Under the pieces are notes generated by a model, which saw only the letters and a list, made by a program, of their open reading frames with translations, was not told the DNA's origin and did no database searches. 15,500 bases of DNA from JAZQLP01 sp045629205 (lineage in GTDB: Bacteria; Bacillota; Clostridia; Oscillospirales; UBA644). The translations under genes and the position numbers were made by a program. The DNA lies in NCBI GenBank assembly GCA_045629205.1, contig JAZQQT010000039.1:1-15500 (forward strand), given 5' to 3'. Shown here in pieces: positions 1 to 8,155 of this stretch. Positions within the stretch are counted from its first letter, which is position 1; each line of letters begins with the position of its first letter.

Positions 1-324
1 ATCGCAATCGCCCGTGCCATGTATAACAATGCCCCGATTTATCTTTTAGATGAACCTACAGCCGCCCTTGACCCGATTATAGAACAAGAAATATATCAGC
101 AATTCAATAATATGACGGTCGGAAAATCTGCAATATTGATATCTCATAGACTTTCCTCGGTTCAACTGGCTGATAAAGTGGCGGTTTTTGATAATGGAAA
201 TGTAATAGAGTACGGCACTCATGCCGAACTTTATGCTAAAGGCGGAAAGTACAAAGAAATGTTCGATAAGCAATCTGAATTTTACGTTAAAGCCGCAAAT
301 GATATTCAAAATGAATCAGAATGA
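1..324 (+). CDS. ABC transporter ATP-binding protein, 3' part (exporter type)
   Basis: This is the C-terminal part of an ABC ATPase; the 5' end lies outside the window and the frame is open from base 1. The visible part begins just after the signature motif, at IAIARAM. It then shows Walker B (IYLLDEPT, with the catalytic Glu), the D-loop (AALDP), and the H-loop histidine in ISHRLSSV. The tail, with VAVFDNGNVIEYGTHAEL and a GGKYKEMFDKQ-like segment, is typical of MsbA/LmrA-type half or full exporters, in which the nucleotide-binding domain is the C-terminal domain behind a six-helix membrane domain. The substrate cannot be told from this fragment. I see no clear intrinsic terminator after the TGA. 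The assignment to the ABC superfamily is certain; exporter type is inferred from the tail sequence. Confidence 0.93.
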   Translation: MAIARAMYNNAPIYLLDEPTAALDPIIEQEIYQQFNNMTVGKSAILISHRLSSVQLADKVAVFDNGNVIEYGTHAELYAKGGKYKEMFDKQSEFYVKAANDIQNESE

Positions 325-491
325 GCCGATACTCCTAAACGCCAGTCGAGATGATTGTGCCTGTTCAGCATTCCGATCCTTTATGCACATAACGAGCTCC
401 TATGCACAAAGAAATGATATTGCGCAAAAGAAACTAATTAACTAATGATACCCACCATTTCTTATGAACGGAAATATTGAAAAACAAATTA

Positions 492-520
492 TTGACAGGC
501 ATATTTGTCTATATTATAAT
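492..520 (+). promoter_or_regulatory. Sigma-A promoter for the tfoX-like gene
   Basis: An exact TTGACA (492-497) and an exact TATAAT (515-520) are separated by 17 bases. Transcription would start near 527, giving a leader of about 26 bases before the GTG start at 553. The rest of 325-491 holds no convincing gene or terminator, only a pair of 8-base direct repeats (TATGCACA at 382-389 and 401-408). Confidence 0.85.
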
Positions 521-552
521 ATACTCACTTCTTTTGATTATCGAGGTTAAAC

Positions 553-867
553 GTGCCATCCAAAAAAGAATATCTGGGTTTTATATCAGAACAATTATCG
601 GGTCTGGACGGAATCTCTTACCGAGCCATGATGGGTGAATACATCATTTATTACCGTGAAAAAATCATAGGCGGTATATATGATAACAGATTGTTGGTCA
701 AACCGGTAAACGCGGCGATTAACCTTATGCCGGACGCTTTACGTATAATCCCTTATGACGGCGCAAAAGAAATGCTTCAGGTCGATAATGTTGATGATAA
801 AGAATTTTTATACAAACTGGCAGCAGCGATGTATGACGAGCTGCCGCAGCCGAAAAAAAAGAAATAG
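553..867 (+). CDS. TfoX N-terminal domain family protein
   Basis: A 104-residue protein covering only a TfoX N-terminal domain: the SYRAMMGEYIIYYREK segment, then IGGIYDNRLLVKP, then IPYDGAKEML. In Proteobacteria this domain is joined to a C-terminal domain in the competence regulator TfoX/Sxy. Short stand-alone versions are common in Firmicutes and their role is not established, so competence regulation should not be assumed. The start is GTG at 553, with GAGG at 543-546 as ribosome site; no ATG gives a better N-terminus. The C-terminus ends in a lysine run (PKKKK). It lies 26 bases after a perfect promoter and about 56 bases before the SGNH hydrolase gene, with which it may be co-transcribed. 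Family assignment is from recognisable sequence; function is unknown. Confidence 0.85.
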   Translation: MPSKKEYLGFISEQLSGLDGISYRAMMGEYIIYYREKIIGGIYDNRLLVKPVNAAINLMPDALRIIPYDGAKEMLQVDNVDDKEFLYKLAAAMYDELPQPKKKK

Positions 868-923
868 CAGTTACGGTTTTATCTGTAAAAATAATTAATG
901 TATTATATATAAAGGAAAATGAC

Positions 924-1565
924 ATGAGTTATACATACCAACAACAGAATACTGACACACCTCTTGAAACATATGAATGGGACAGTCCGTGGTGGGAACA
1001 TGCTCCCGACAAAACAAAAAAACGCGTTATGTATATCGGGGATTCGATTTCATGCGACATAAGAGGTGTAGCGACTCATATCAGTAAAGGCGAATTTCTT
1101 TTTGACGGATTCGGAACATCAAAAGCACTTGATAATCCGTATTTTAAGCAGTCGGTTTCACTATTTGCAAAGCAGGAGGGCTACCGCAATATTATCCTCT
1201 TTAATAACGGACTGCACGGCTGGCATCTTGACGAAACGGAATATGAAAAGTATTACGACGACTTCATAGTATATCTGAAGAATGAGTTTTCTGACACTCC
1301 GATCGGAATCGTTCTGACCACTAACCTGCCCAAAGATCCCGAAAGAGACATAACCGTAGTAAAAAGAAACGACATCGCAAAAAAAATCGCGAAAAAATAT
1401 GACTGTAAAGTTATTGACCTTTATACTGTTTCTCAAAGCATTTCCGATATGCATGACGATGACGGAGTGCACTTCAAAGGAGAAGGCTCCAGAAAACTTG
1501 CCGAATATATGCTTGAAACAATTAAAGTGACAGCAAAAGAAACCGCCGAATCAAAACAAGACTGA
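924..1565 (+). CDS. SGNH/GDSL-family hydrolase (esterase-like)
   Basis: A 213-residue protein with the SGNH hydrolase blocks. Block I is MYIGDSIS around residues 37-43, with the nucleophile Ser41 in GDS. A block III-like segment (FNNGLHGWH) lies around 93-101, and block V is DDGVHFKGEGSRKLAEYM with Asp180 and His183 completing the triad. Members are esterases or deacetylases acting on lipids, acetylated sugars or cell-wall glycans. There is no signal peptide, so a cytoplasmic small-molecule or carbohydrate ester is more likely than a wall substrate. The start ATG has AAAGGA upstream at 911-916. The C-terminal helix ends as usual for the family (LAEYMLETI), so I consider the protein complete despite the odd coding stretch just after it. 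The substrate cannot be inferred. Confidence 0.85.
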   Translation: MSYTYQQQNTDTPLETYEWDSPWWEHAPDKTKKRVMYIGDSISCDIRGVATHISKGEFLFDGFGTSKALDNPYFKQSVSLFAKQEGYRNIILFNNGLHGWHLDETEYEKYYDDFIVYLKNEFSDTPIGIVLTTNLPKDPERDITVVKRNDIAKKIAKKYDCKVIDLYTVSQSISDMHDDDGVHFKGEGSRKLAEYMLETIKVTAKETAESKQD

Positions 1566-1617
1566 AAGAAGCCATTGAATTATACAATATCGAAGACTGC
1601 CGAAAGGGTTTAAAGAA

Positions 1618-1776
1618 ATGCTTCCGTTGTTTATTGATATGGTTTTGATTGAAAATACAGTTGACGAATTTGAATGCTTTCGGCGAGACGGCACGGAAGT
1701 TGACAATGAAGACATTGAAGATGCGGCTGAAAGCCTGATTGATAATCTGCCGATGGCGGGTTTCTTTGAAGAATAA
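1618..1776 (+). CDS. Small acidic ORF, possibly the 3' part of a frameshifted gene
   Basis: A 52-codon frame (begins MLPLFIDMVLIENT, ends NLPMAGFFEE) with 16 acidic residues; I do not recognise the family. It could be a stand-alone small protein, since AAAGGG lies nine bases before the ATG. However, the bases just upstream (about 1526-1616) read as convincing protein in another frame (TRLKEAIELYNIEDCRKGL), and a single -1 shift at 1609-1615 joins the two smoothly into one helix-rich sequence. The upstream frame has no ATG, GTG or TTG, so as it stands it cannot start alone. Options are a pseudogene or sequencing error, recoding, or a genuine small ORF. It ends just before the ribosome site of the PHP gene. 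Confidence 0.4.
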   Translation: MLPLFIDMVLIENTVDEFECFRRDGTEVDNEDIEDAAESLIDNLPMAGFFEE

Positions 1777-1787
1777 AGGAGCATTGT

Positions 1788-2591
1788 ATGAAATACGTTC
1801 TTGATCACGATTTACACATTCATTCATATCTTTCACCATGTTCCGGAGATCCGGAGCAGACACCCGAAAATATTCTTAAATATGCCGTTAAAGCAGGATA
1901 TAGGCACATCTGTCTGACAGATCACTTCTGGGATGCTGACGTTCCATGCGCAGGAGACACATGGGAAGGTTTTGACAACATCAACAAGGCACTTCCGCTG
2001 CCTCAGGCTGACGGCGTTGAATTCCATTTCGGATGCGAGGCGGATATGGACCGCTACAGCGTTGTGGGTCTGAGCCGAAAGAACTTTGACAAACTTGACT
2101 TTATCATTATACCGGTCGGGCATCTTCATCTTGATTTCGCGAGAGTGCAACGGGAAGCATTGGACAAAAAAGAGCAGGCAATCATTCTTGCTGAGCGTTT
2201 CTGGAATCTGCTGCAGCTTGATTTACCTTTTCATAAAGTCGGACTTGCCCATATAACATGGGACGGACTTGCAGGATATACACCGAACTGGAAAGATCAC
2301 ATTGATATTTTAAATTATATTTCGGACGAACGCTGGAAGCTGCTGTTTTCGGAATCTTCCGAAAAAGGAATGGGTATTGAGATAAACGTTGACGTGGAAG
2401 ATTATAAAAGCGATGACGAACGCGAAGCAATGCTTCGTCCTTACAGAATCGCAAAAGAATGCGGCTGTAAGTTTTACTTCGGCTCAGATGCGCATAATCT
2501 GAAAACTCTCGCAAAACTGCCCGACCGCGCGGAATTTTTTATTAATAAGCTGCATCTTACCGAAGATGACAAATTCAGACCTTTCGGATAA
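1788..2591 (+). CDS. PHP-domain phosphoesterase (histidinol-phosphatase-like)
   Basis: A 267-residue protein of the PHP metallo-phosphoesterase superfamily. Metal-ligand motifs are HIH near residues 10-12 (HDLHIHSYLSPCSGD), the LTDHFWD motif with Asp45-His46, GCEAD in the middle, and the C-terminal FYFGSDAHN. Such proteins bind two or three metal ions and hydrolyse phosphate esters. HisK-type histidinol phosphatases have this length, but no his genes are nearby, so the specific substrate is open. The ATG has AAGGAG about seven bases upstream. It is the last gene before a bidirectional terminator and faces the rsgA operon. Confidence 0.85.
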   Translation: MKYVLDHDLHIHSYLSPCSGDPEQTPENILKYAVKAGYRHICLTDHFWDADVPCAGDTWEGFDNINKALPLPQADGVEFHFGCEADMDRYSVVGLSRKNFDKLDFIIIPVGHLHLDFARVQREALDKKEQAIILAERFWNLLQLDLPFHKVGLAHITWDGLAGYTPNWKDHIDILNYISDERWKLLFSESSEKGMGIEINVDVEDYKSDDEREAMLRPYRIAKECGCKFYFGSDAHNLKTLAKLPDRAEFFINKLHLTEDDKFRPFG

Positions 2592-2617
2592 AAAACCGCA
2601 CTCTGAATACAAAAATC

Positions 2618-2644
2618 AAGTCCTGCCGATTCGGCAGGACTTTT
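2618..2644. terminator. Bidirectional intrinsic terminator between convergent transcripts
   Basis: A ten-base-pair stem (2618-2627 with 2633-2642, arms AAGTCCTGCC and GGCAGGACTT) with a five-base loop. It has a T run on the plus side (2641-2644) and an A run at 2611-2615 that serves as the U tract for the minus strand. It therefore ends both the PHP-gene transcript and the long minus-strand operon. Confidence 0.88.
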
Positions 2645-2664
2645 ATATGTTTTAAAATCAATCT

Positions 2665-3543
2665 CTACTTATTGTTTTCCCAAGGTTTGTATTCGCCCAT
2701 TTCGTTAAACATTCTGACAAATGATTCATAGCGATCCTTACAGATACAACCTTCGGCAACGGCTTTTTTTATACCGCAATTCCGTTCTTTGATATGACGG
2801 CAATCCGAAAATTCACAGTCTCCGATATAATCGGAAAAGTCGCTGAAACAATCAATCAGAAGCAATCGATCGAACAACCCGAAATATTCGGGCTCAATGC
2901 TTCCGAAACCCGGTGTGTCGGCAATATAACCGCCGCAAAGCGGGAATAACTCGGTATGACGCGTGGTATTTTTACCGCGCGATATTTTTTCGGACAAAGC
3001 TCCGACCTCGGAAACGGCATCTACACCGGAAAGTTTGCATAAAGCATTGACTATACTTGATTTTCCGACTCCGGACAAACCGGCAAATGCGGATACGCCA
3101 CCTGCAAACTCACGGGACAGGTCTTCGATCCCCTCTCCGGTCTTTGTTGAAACAAAATATTTCGGATGCGGAAGTCCATCGTAATTCCGCGATATTCCCG
3201 CAACTCCCAAATCCGTTTTTGAAAAAACCAAAATCGGTTCGATTCCGGAAAATTCGGCAATAGCAATAAGTTTATCGGTAAAATAGCAATCAGGATCGGG
3301 ATCCGCGACAGCGGAAACGATAAACAGTTTATCTATATTTGCAATAAAAGGTCTGATAATGACGTTTTTTCGCGGGAGAACGGTTGATATCACACCGTTT
3401 TCGAGCGTTACCCTGTCTCCCGGAGCAGGAGGAGGATCAAGTCGACGCAGCGTGCCCTTTGCCCTGCATTCGATTCTTTTACCTTCATGCGTTACAACGG
3501 TATATAGTCCGCCGACACATTTTACAATAAGATTATCGTCCAT
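2665..3543 (-). CDS. rsgA: Ribosome small-subunit-dependent GTPase A (RsgA/CpgA/YloQ)
   Basis: A 292-residue circularly permuted GTPase that acts in late maturation of the 30S subunit. It has an N-terminal OB-fold (about 1-65), then the permuted GTPase: G4 (SKTD, 108-111, where NKxD is usual), G1/P-loop (GLSGVGKSS, 155-163), switch I (GKNTTRHTEL) and G3 (DTPGF, 209-213). A C-terminal zinc site follows, with Cys243, Cys248, His250 and Cys256. Length fits the family. It is the last gene of the minus-strand operon, one base after prkC, and is followed by the terminator. In Bacillus this GTPase is a known PrkC substrate, which agrees with the conserved gene order. The ATG start has no better alternative. 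Confidence 0.97.
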   Translation of the reverse strand: MDDNLIVKCVGGLYTVVTHEGKRIECRAKGTLRRLDPPPAPGDRVTLENGVISTVLPRKNVIIRPFIANIDKLFIVSAVADPDPDCYFTDKLIAIAEFSGIEPILVFSKTDLGVAGISRNYDGLPHPKYFVSTKTGEGIEDLSREFAGGVSAFAGLSGVGKSSIVNALCKLSGVDAVSEVGALSEKISRGKNTTRHTELFPLCGGYIADTPGFGSIEPEYFGLFDRLLLIDCFSDFSDYIGDCEFSDCRHIKERNCGIKKAVAEGCICKDRYESFVRMFNEMGEYKPWENNK

Positions 3544-3544
3544 A

Positions 3545-5380
3545 TCAACCTGAATAAGACGGATCTGAACCGAGACTTACGTAAACAATGACCTCTGTTC
3601 CCTCTTCCACTTCGGTATCACTTTCGATGCCCTGAGCATAAACTATACCGGCTTCGTATTTATTACTGTATCCCTGCTGTATAACAGGAATAAGAGACTG
3701 CTGATATATCTTATTCATTGCAGCATCTTTTGTCATTCCTACATAGTCGGTTACCTTTGTAAGCCTGGATGATGTATTTACTGCGACATATATTTTAACA
3801 GTTGAGCCTTCGGGAACAGAGTTCCCGACATCCGGGAATGAAGCAATAACCTTGCCCTCATCAACTGTATCACTTGCCTGAGTGATTTTTTCGCAATACA
3901 GTCCGAGATTTTTAATACTTACAGATGCTTCTTCTGCGGTGAGGTCAACAAGTTTCGGAACAGTAATCATTTTTGGTCCGGCACTTACCACAACCGATAT
4001 TTCCTTTCCCTGCTCGAAGCTGCCCTGATCCGGTGATTGTTCGATAATAATACCTTCACCGATCTCGGAATCATATCGGGATGACTGTTTTATAGTAAAA
4101 TTTGAGGTAATGGCCTTTGAACCGAGAACGTCGTTTATGGAACTGCCCACAAGATTCGGTATCTCAATCAGATTTGAAGATAAATCATCCAATGCGCCGA
4201 ACATAACCTTTGTTCCGAAAAAAACGAGAACGCAGGCAAGAGCCATACCCAACAATGCGGAAATCAATCTGCCGATAAATAATTTCAAACGGCCTTTATT
4301 ACGGCGTTTTTTATATTCTTCGGGAGAAAGTTCCTTATTGTTATCTTGTTTTTCTTCAGATTTTTTTTCGGGCTGAGTTTTTTCATCTTCGGAATTTTCA
4401 GACTGTTCGTCCTGCTTGTCTCCGATAATCCCTGACGAGACATCGGTATGCGAAGTTTCTTCAAAAGACAAATTTGCAAATGAAAACTCCATCGTATCAC
4501 CGGAATCTTTTCTTTGAAAAGTAAACTCCGGATAGCTATCGAAAACATGACCGGCATCTTCAAGCAGAGCAAGTATGTCCTGCTTCATTTCCGCAGCAGT
4601 CTGATATCTTGAAGCAGCATCTTTCTGCAATGCTTTAATGATAATCTGTTCCACGCCTTTAGGTAATCCCGGATTAACCTCGGTCGGATGCTTGGGTTCA
4701 TCCTGGACCTGCATAAGAGCAACGGTAACGGCAGCATCTGCCTCAAAAGGCAGCTGCCCGGTCACCATCTCGTAAAGCATTATGCCTATGGAATATATAT
4801 CGGCGCGTTCGTCACTGTGCTGTCCGCGTGCCTGTTCAGGGCTTATGTAATGAACAGAACCTATCGCATTATCGGTCATCGTAACGGTATCGGCATTGTT
4901 GACGTGTGCAATCCCGAAATCGGTAACTTTGATAACACCGCTGTCAAGCAACATGATATTCTGAGGCTTTATATCCCGATGAACAACGCCTTTGCCGTGA
5001 GCATGAATAAGAGCGTTGAGAACCTGACCGCAATATGCAATTGATTCATTTACGGCAAGAGGTGCATACTGGTTGATGTATTCTTTAAGTGTCCGACCCT
5101 GAATATATTCCATAACGATATACTGCAGTTCATCGCCGAACTCTACGTCGAAAACCTTGACGATATTCTTATGGGACATCATTGCAATGGCTTTTGATTC
5201 GTTCATAAAACGTTTACGGAACTTTGCCTGTTTGCCAAATTCCGGTTTGAGGACTTTAACGGCAACGTATTTCCCGTCGTCAAGGTCAAAAGCCTTATAC
5301 ACAACGGACATACCGCCGACGCCTATGATTTCTGTTATATTGTAACGGTCGTTTAAAACCTGTCCGATTAAATTATCCAA
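3545..5380 (-). CDS. prkC: Ser/Thr protein kinase with three PASTA domains (PrkC/Stk1)
   Basis: A membrane-anchored Hanks-type kinase. The kinase domain spans about residues 10-270: glycine loop IGVGGMSVV, ATP-binding Lys42 (VAVK), catalytic HRDIKPQN, DFG, and SPEQARG. An acidic, lysine-rich linker follows, then one transmembrane helix (near 372-395, LISALLGMALACVLVFFG) and three extracellular PASTA repeats that in this family sense muropeptides or lipid II. I place the start at TTG 5380. It lies one base after the prpC stop, has GGAGGAGA six bases upstream, and gives the usual N-terminus (MDNLIGQVLNDRYNI). The frame also reaches ATG 5407, but that start has no ribosome site and would add a non-conserved RRRR stretch overlapping prpC. 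It pairs with PrpC as kinase/phosphatase. Confidence 0.95.
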   Translation of the reverse strand: MDNLIGQVLNDRYNITEIIGVGGMSVVYKAFDLDDGKYVAVKVLKPEFGKQAKFRKRFMNESKAIAMMSHKNIVKVFDVEFGDELQYIVMEYIQGRTLKEYINQYAPLAVNESIAYCGQVLNALIHAHGKGVVHRDIKPQNIMLLDSGVIKVTDFGIAHVNNADTVTMTDNAIGSVHYISPEQARGQHSDERADIYSIGIMLYEMVTGQLPFEADAAVTVALMQVQDEPKHPTEVNPGLPKGVEQIIIKALQKDAASRYQTAAEMKQDILALLEDAGHVFDSYPEFTFQRKDSGDTMEFSFANLSFEETSHTDVSSGIIGDKQDEQSENSEDEKTQPEKKSEEKQDNNKELSPEEYKKRRNKGRLKLFIGRLISALLGMALACVLVFFGTKVMFGALDDLSSNLIEIPNLVGSSINDVLGSKAITSNFTIKQSSRYDSEIGEGIIIEQSPDQGSFEQGKEISVVVSAGPKMITVPKLVDLTAEEASVSIKNLGLYCEKITQASDTVDEGKVIASFPDVGNSVPEGSTVKIYVAVNTSSRLTKVTDYVGMTKDAAMNKIYQQSLIPVIQQGYSNKYEAGIVYAQGIESDTEVEEGTEVIVYVSLGSDPSYSG

Positions 5381-5381
5381 A

Positions 5382-6164
5382 TCAGTTCTCCTCCGCCGGG
5401 CCTTCATTTGGGAAGAGCGTATTCTCGGACATTCCGCCTAAAAGAACCACCGTAATATTATCTTTACCGCCGTTCGCATTTGCAATATCGATCAGTTCGG
5501 AGCAAACGTCTTCATTAATGACATCTACATCAGAAAGAACCGATGCCAGTTCTGTTTCGTTAACCATATTTGTAAGTCCGTCGGTGCAAAGAACGGCAAT
5601 ATCTCCCGGATTGAAAACGTGTGATGAAAACGTGACGTCGGGAGCCGCCTCTCTTCCGACAACTCTTGTTATGATATTACGATACGGGTGAACAAGCGCT
5701 TCTTCTTCGGTTATGCTGTGACTGTCTATAAGCGACTGAACAAGAGAGTGGTCTTTTGTAATTCCCGAAAGTGCTCCGTCATGAAAAAGATACGCGCGGC
5801 TGTCTCCGACGTGAGCGACAAAGAGAATGTTGCCGGTTATATATACCACAACCGCGGTTGTGCCCATATCGGAAATGGAGCTGTCCATCTGCGCAGACTC
5901 ATATATTTTATCGTTCGCAAGGCAAATAGCGTTCGTGATACAGTCACGAACTTCGATATCCGAAATCGGAGAAGACAGTTTCTCGGCAAGCTCATCGTTT
6001 ATTACACGAACGGCAATGTCACTTGCGATATTTCCGCCGGAATATCCACCCATCCCGTCGCAAACGACGGCAAAGCACCTTCCGTCCGGAAATTCGTTAA
6101 GAGAAAAGCAGTCCTGATTTGATGTTCTTACAAGACCTATATCTGATTTTCCGAATAACAGCAT
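5382..6164 (-). CDS. prpC: PP2C-family protein phosphatase (PrpC/Stp)
   Basis: A 260-residue soluble PPM/PP2C phosphatase that reverses phosphorylation by the adjacent PrkC. Motifs in order: the RTSNQD motif with Asp18, VCDGMGG (metal-binding Asp36), GDSRAYL, DHSLVQ, CTDGLTN, and GGKDNITVVLL at the C-terminus. These supply the acidic metal ligands of the bacterial family, and length is typical. The ATG has AAGGAG nine bases upstream, lying inside the rlmN 3' end. It starts two bases after rlmN and stops one base before prkC, so expression of the pair is tightly coupled. Confidence 0.96.
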   Translation of the reverse strand: MLLFGKSDIGLVRTSNQDCFSLNEFPDGRCFAVVCDGMGGYSGGNIASDIAVRVINDELAEKLSSPISDIEVRDCITNAICLANDKIYESAQMDSSISDMGTTAVVVYITGNILFVAHVGDSRAYLFHDGALSGITKDHSLVQSLIDSHSITEEEALVHPYRNIITRVVGREAAPDVTFSSHVFNPGDIAVLCTDGLTNMVNETELASVLSDVDVINEDVCSELIDIANANGGKDNITVVLLGGMSENTLFPNEGPAEEN

Positions 6165-6166
6165 AC

Positions 6167-7210
6167 TCAGCTCCTTTCGATTTCTTTGAAATCTTCATTT
6201 TTTATATGACGATATCTAAGCTGTCCGCAGGATGCATTGATATCGCCGCCAAGCGTCCGCCTGACCGTTACGGTCATATTTTTATTTTCAAGAACGGACT
6301 TGAAATTTTCTATTGTTTTTTCGGAAGGAGGATAAAGCCCTCTTTCTTCAACATGGTTTACGGGAATAAGATTTATATGACAAAGCATTCCGTGAAGCAA
6401 TGCCGCAAGTTTTTCGGCATGAGCGGAGGAATCGTTTATTCCTTTAACGAGAGTATATTCAAAAGATATCCGTCTACCGGTTTTTTCAAGCCATTTACGG
6501 CATGAGGGAATAAGTTTTTCGAGAGGATATGCTTTGTTGACAGGCATCAGGACATCGCGTGTTTCGTTATCCGGAGCATGCAGCGAAACCGAAAGAGTAA
6601 TCTGACCGACATCATCGGCAAGAGCATCAATTCTGTCTGTTAACCCGCATGTTGACAGTGAAATATGCCGAGCTCCTATGTTCAAGCCATGTTCGTCATT
6701 GACATTCCGAAGAAATCTGATGACGTTATCGTAATTATCAAGCGGTTCGCCGATACCCATTATTACGATGTTTGAAACCCCGACAGCTTTATTTACGACG
6801 GCGACCTGCATAAGCATTTCGCCTGCCGTAAGATCTCTTACTTTTCCGCGCAGGGTGCTAGCGCAGAACTTACACCCCATAAGGCATCCTACCTGAGATG
6901 AAATACACACAGAATTTCCGTGTTTATATTTCATAATTACGGTCTCAATCAAATTTCCGTCTTCAAGGCGGAAAAGGAATTTTTCAGTTCCGTCGGAAGA
7001 TATTAATCTGTCTTCCGCTGCCGGTATAAACAGAGATCCTTTTTCGGCAAGCGATTCACGAAGAGATTTTGACAAATCTGTCATTTCAGACAAAGGAACA
7101 GCACGTGAAATATTACGAAAAATCTGTGCTGCCCTGTATTTAGGCAAGCCGAGATCAAGACATGTCTGAGTTAATTCATCATAAGAAAGCGAAGCATAAT
7201 CGTAACTCAA
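6167..7210 (-). CDS. rlmN: 23S rRNA (adenine-2503 C2)/tRNA methyltransferase RlmN
   Basis: A 347-residue radical SAM enzyme that methylates C2 of A2503 in 23S rRNA, and A37 in some tRNAs. The iron-sulfur cluster cysteines are the CxxxCxxC set Cys109, Cys113 and Cys116 (CLMGCKFCAS). The C-terminal catalytic Cys328 lies in ASCGQL, as in E. coli RlmN. The IGEPLDNYDNV and HISLSTCGL segments are also characteristic and separate it from Cfr only loosely; the housekeeping context favours RlmN. The start is TTG at 7210: AAGGA lies about nine bases upstream, overlapping the fmt stop, and the next methionine is at residue 43, too far in. In the Bacillus order rsmB lies between fmt and rlmN; here only 12 bases separate them. 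Confidence 0.96.
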   Translation of the reverse strand: MSYDYASLSYDELTQTCLDLGLPKYRAAQIFRNISRAVPLSEMTDLSKSLRESLAEKGSLFIPAAEDRLISSDGTEKFLFRLEDGNLIETVIMKYKHGNSVCISSQVGCLMGCKFCASTLRGKVRDLTAGEMLMQVAVVNKAVGVSNIVIMGIGEPLDNYDNVIRFLRNVNDEHGLNIGARHISLSTCGLTDRIDALADDVGQITLSVSLHAPDNETRDVLMPVNKAYPLEKLIPSCRKWLEKTGRRISFEYTLVKGINDSSAHAEKLAALLHGMLCHINLIPVNHVEERGLYPPSEKTIENFKSVLENKNMTVTVRRTLGGDINASCGQLRYRHIKNEDFKEIERS

Positions 7211-7222
7211 TGTTCTGAATCC

Positions 7223-8155
7223 TTAAGAAAAAATATATTCTGACGTTTCCGATACTCTGAGACCGCGCATAAAATCGCTGTCGGTCATTCGACGTTTTCC
7301 TTCCGGCGCGATTTGCGTTAAACGAACGGCACCGTCCGCGGTTTTTACAAGTAACTCGTCCTTTGAAAGAAGAGTTCCGGGCAAAGCAGACGATTCAACT
7401 CTGACCGTATCACAGGAAAAAACCTTGATACGTTTTCCGTTAAGCTCTGTAAAAGCCGTCGGAACGGGAGACAGTCCGCGAACAAGATTGCGGACATCTG
7501 CGGACGGACGTGAGAAATCAATATGTTTTATATCATTTCCGATAAGAGGAGCATAAAAAGTATCGCCCTCCTGCTTTTGGGGAACTATAGTTCCGTCGGA
7601 AAGTCCGTCGAGCGTTTTTATAAGAAGATCTGCTCCGGCCTCGGAAAGTTTATCGTGAAGGATACCGAAATCGTCATTGTCGTCGATGGGAACGGTTGTT
7701 TTCATCAACATGTCACCGGTATCAAGACCGCTATCCATAAGCATTGATGTAACGCCTGTTTCTTTTTCGCCTTTGATAATCGCAAAATTAATAGGAGAAG
7801 CTCCGCGATACATAGGAAGCAATGAAGCGTGGATATTTACGCAGCCGAGACGCGGATAATCGAGAACATAATCCGGGAGAATCTTTCCGTATGCCACGAC
7901 GACTATCACATCCGGGTTGATTTCCGTAAGGAGATCGGCAATGGCATTATCACGCAGCGTATGCGGGGTATATACAGGGATACCAACCGACAACGCATAA
8001 GCCTTGACGGCCGTCGGCATCATTTCGTATCCTCTGCCCTTTGGTTTATCTTCCTGAGAAACAACTCCGACGACTTCGGTCCGGTCGTATTCGACAAGTT
8101 TTTTTAAAGCGGAAACGGAAAAATCGGGAGATCCCATAAACAGGACTTTAATCAT
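7223..8155 (-). CDS. fmt: Methionyl-tRNA formyltransferase
   Basis: Transfers formyl from 10-formyl-tetrahydrofolate to Met-tRNA(fMet) for translation initiation. The N-terminal Rossmann domain has FMGSPDFS at the start and the active-site segment CVNIHASLLPMYRGASPIN with the catalytic Asn and His. The Asp lies in LDTGDML, and the C-terminal OB domain contains SPVPTAFTELNGKRIKVF. I place the start at ATG 8155 (MIKVLFMGSPDF, 310 aa), which overlaps the def stop in ATGATTAA and has GAGG six bases upstream. The frame continues to TTG 8173 with two further ATGs, but these would only add a short MTM-rich extension. Overlap with def suggests translational coupling of the formylase and deformylase. 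Confidence 0.96.
   Translation of the reverse strand: MIKVLFMGSPDFSVSALKKLVEYDRTEVVGVVSQEDKPKGRGYEMMPTAVKAYALSVGIPVYTPHTLRDNAIADLLTEINPDVIVVVAYGKILPDYVLDYPRLGCVNIHASLLPMYRGASPINFAIIKGEKETGVTSMLMDSGLDTGDMLMKTTVPIDDNDDFGILHDKLSEAGADLLIKTLDGLSDGTIVPQKQEGDTFYAPLIGNDIKHIDFSRPSADVRNLVRGLSPVPTAFTELNGKRIKVFSCDTVRVESSALPGTLLSKDELLVKTADGAVRLTQIAPEGKRRMTDSDFMRGLRVSETSEYIFS

Noticed and set aside
382..408. Paired TATGCACA repeats as an operator or CRISPR-like array
   Set aside because: Only two 8-base copies, far upstream of the promoter at 492; too little to call.
221..445. Plus-strand frame of 74 codons overlapping the ABC ATPase end
   Set aside because: Its first part is out of frame with the well-supported ATPase and its tail resembles no protein; it has no ribosome site.
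4688..5044. Plus-strand frames inside prkC, prpC, rlmN and priA
   Set aside because: They are antisense to strongly conserved coding sequence, lack ribosome sites and show no recognisable motifs.
3545..5407. ATG at 5407 as the prkC start
   Set aside because: It overlaps prpC by 26 bases, has no ribosome site, and adds a basic stretch absent from the usual kinase N-terminus. TTG 5380 has a strong site and a typical N-terminus.
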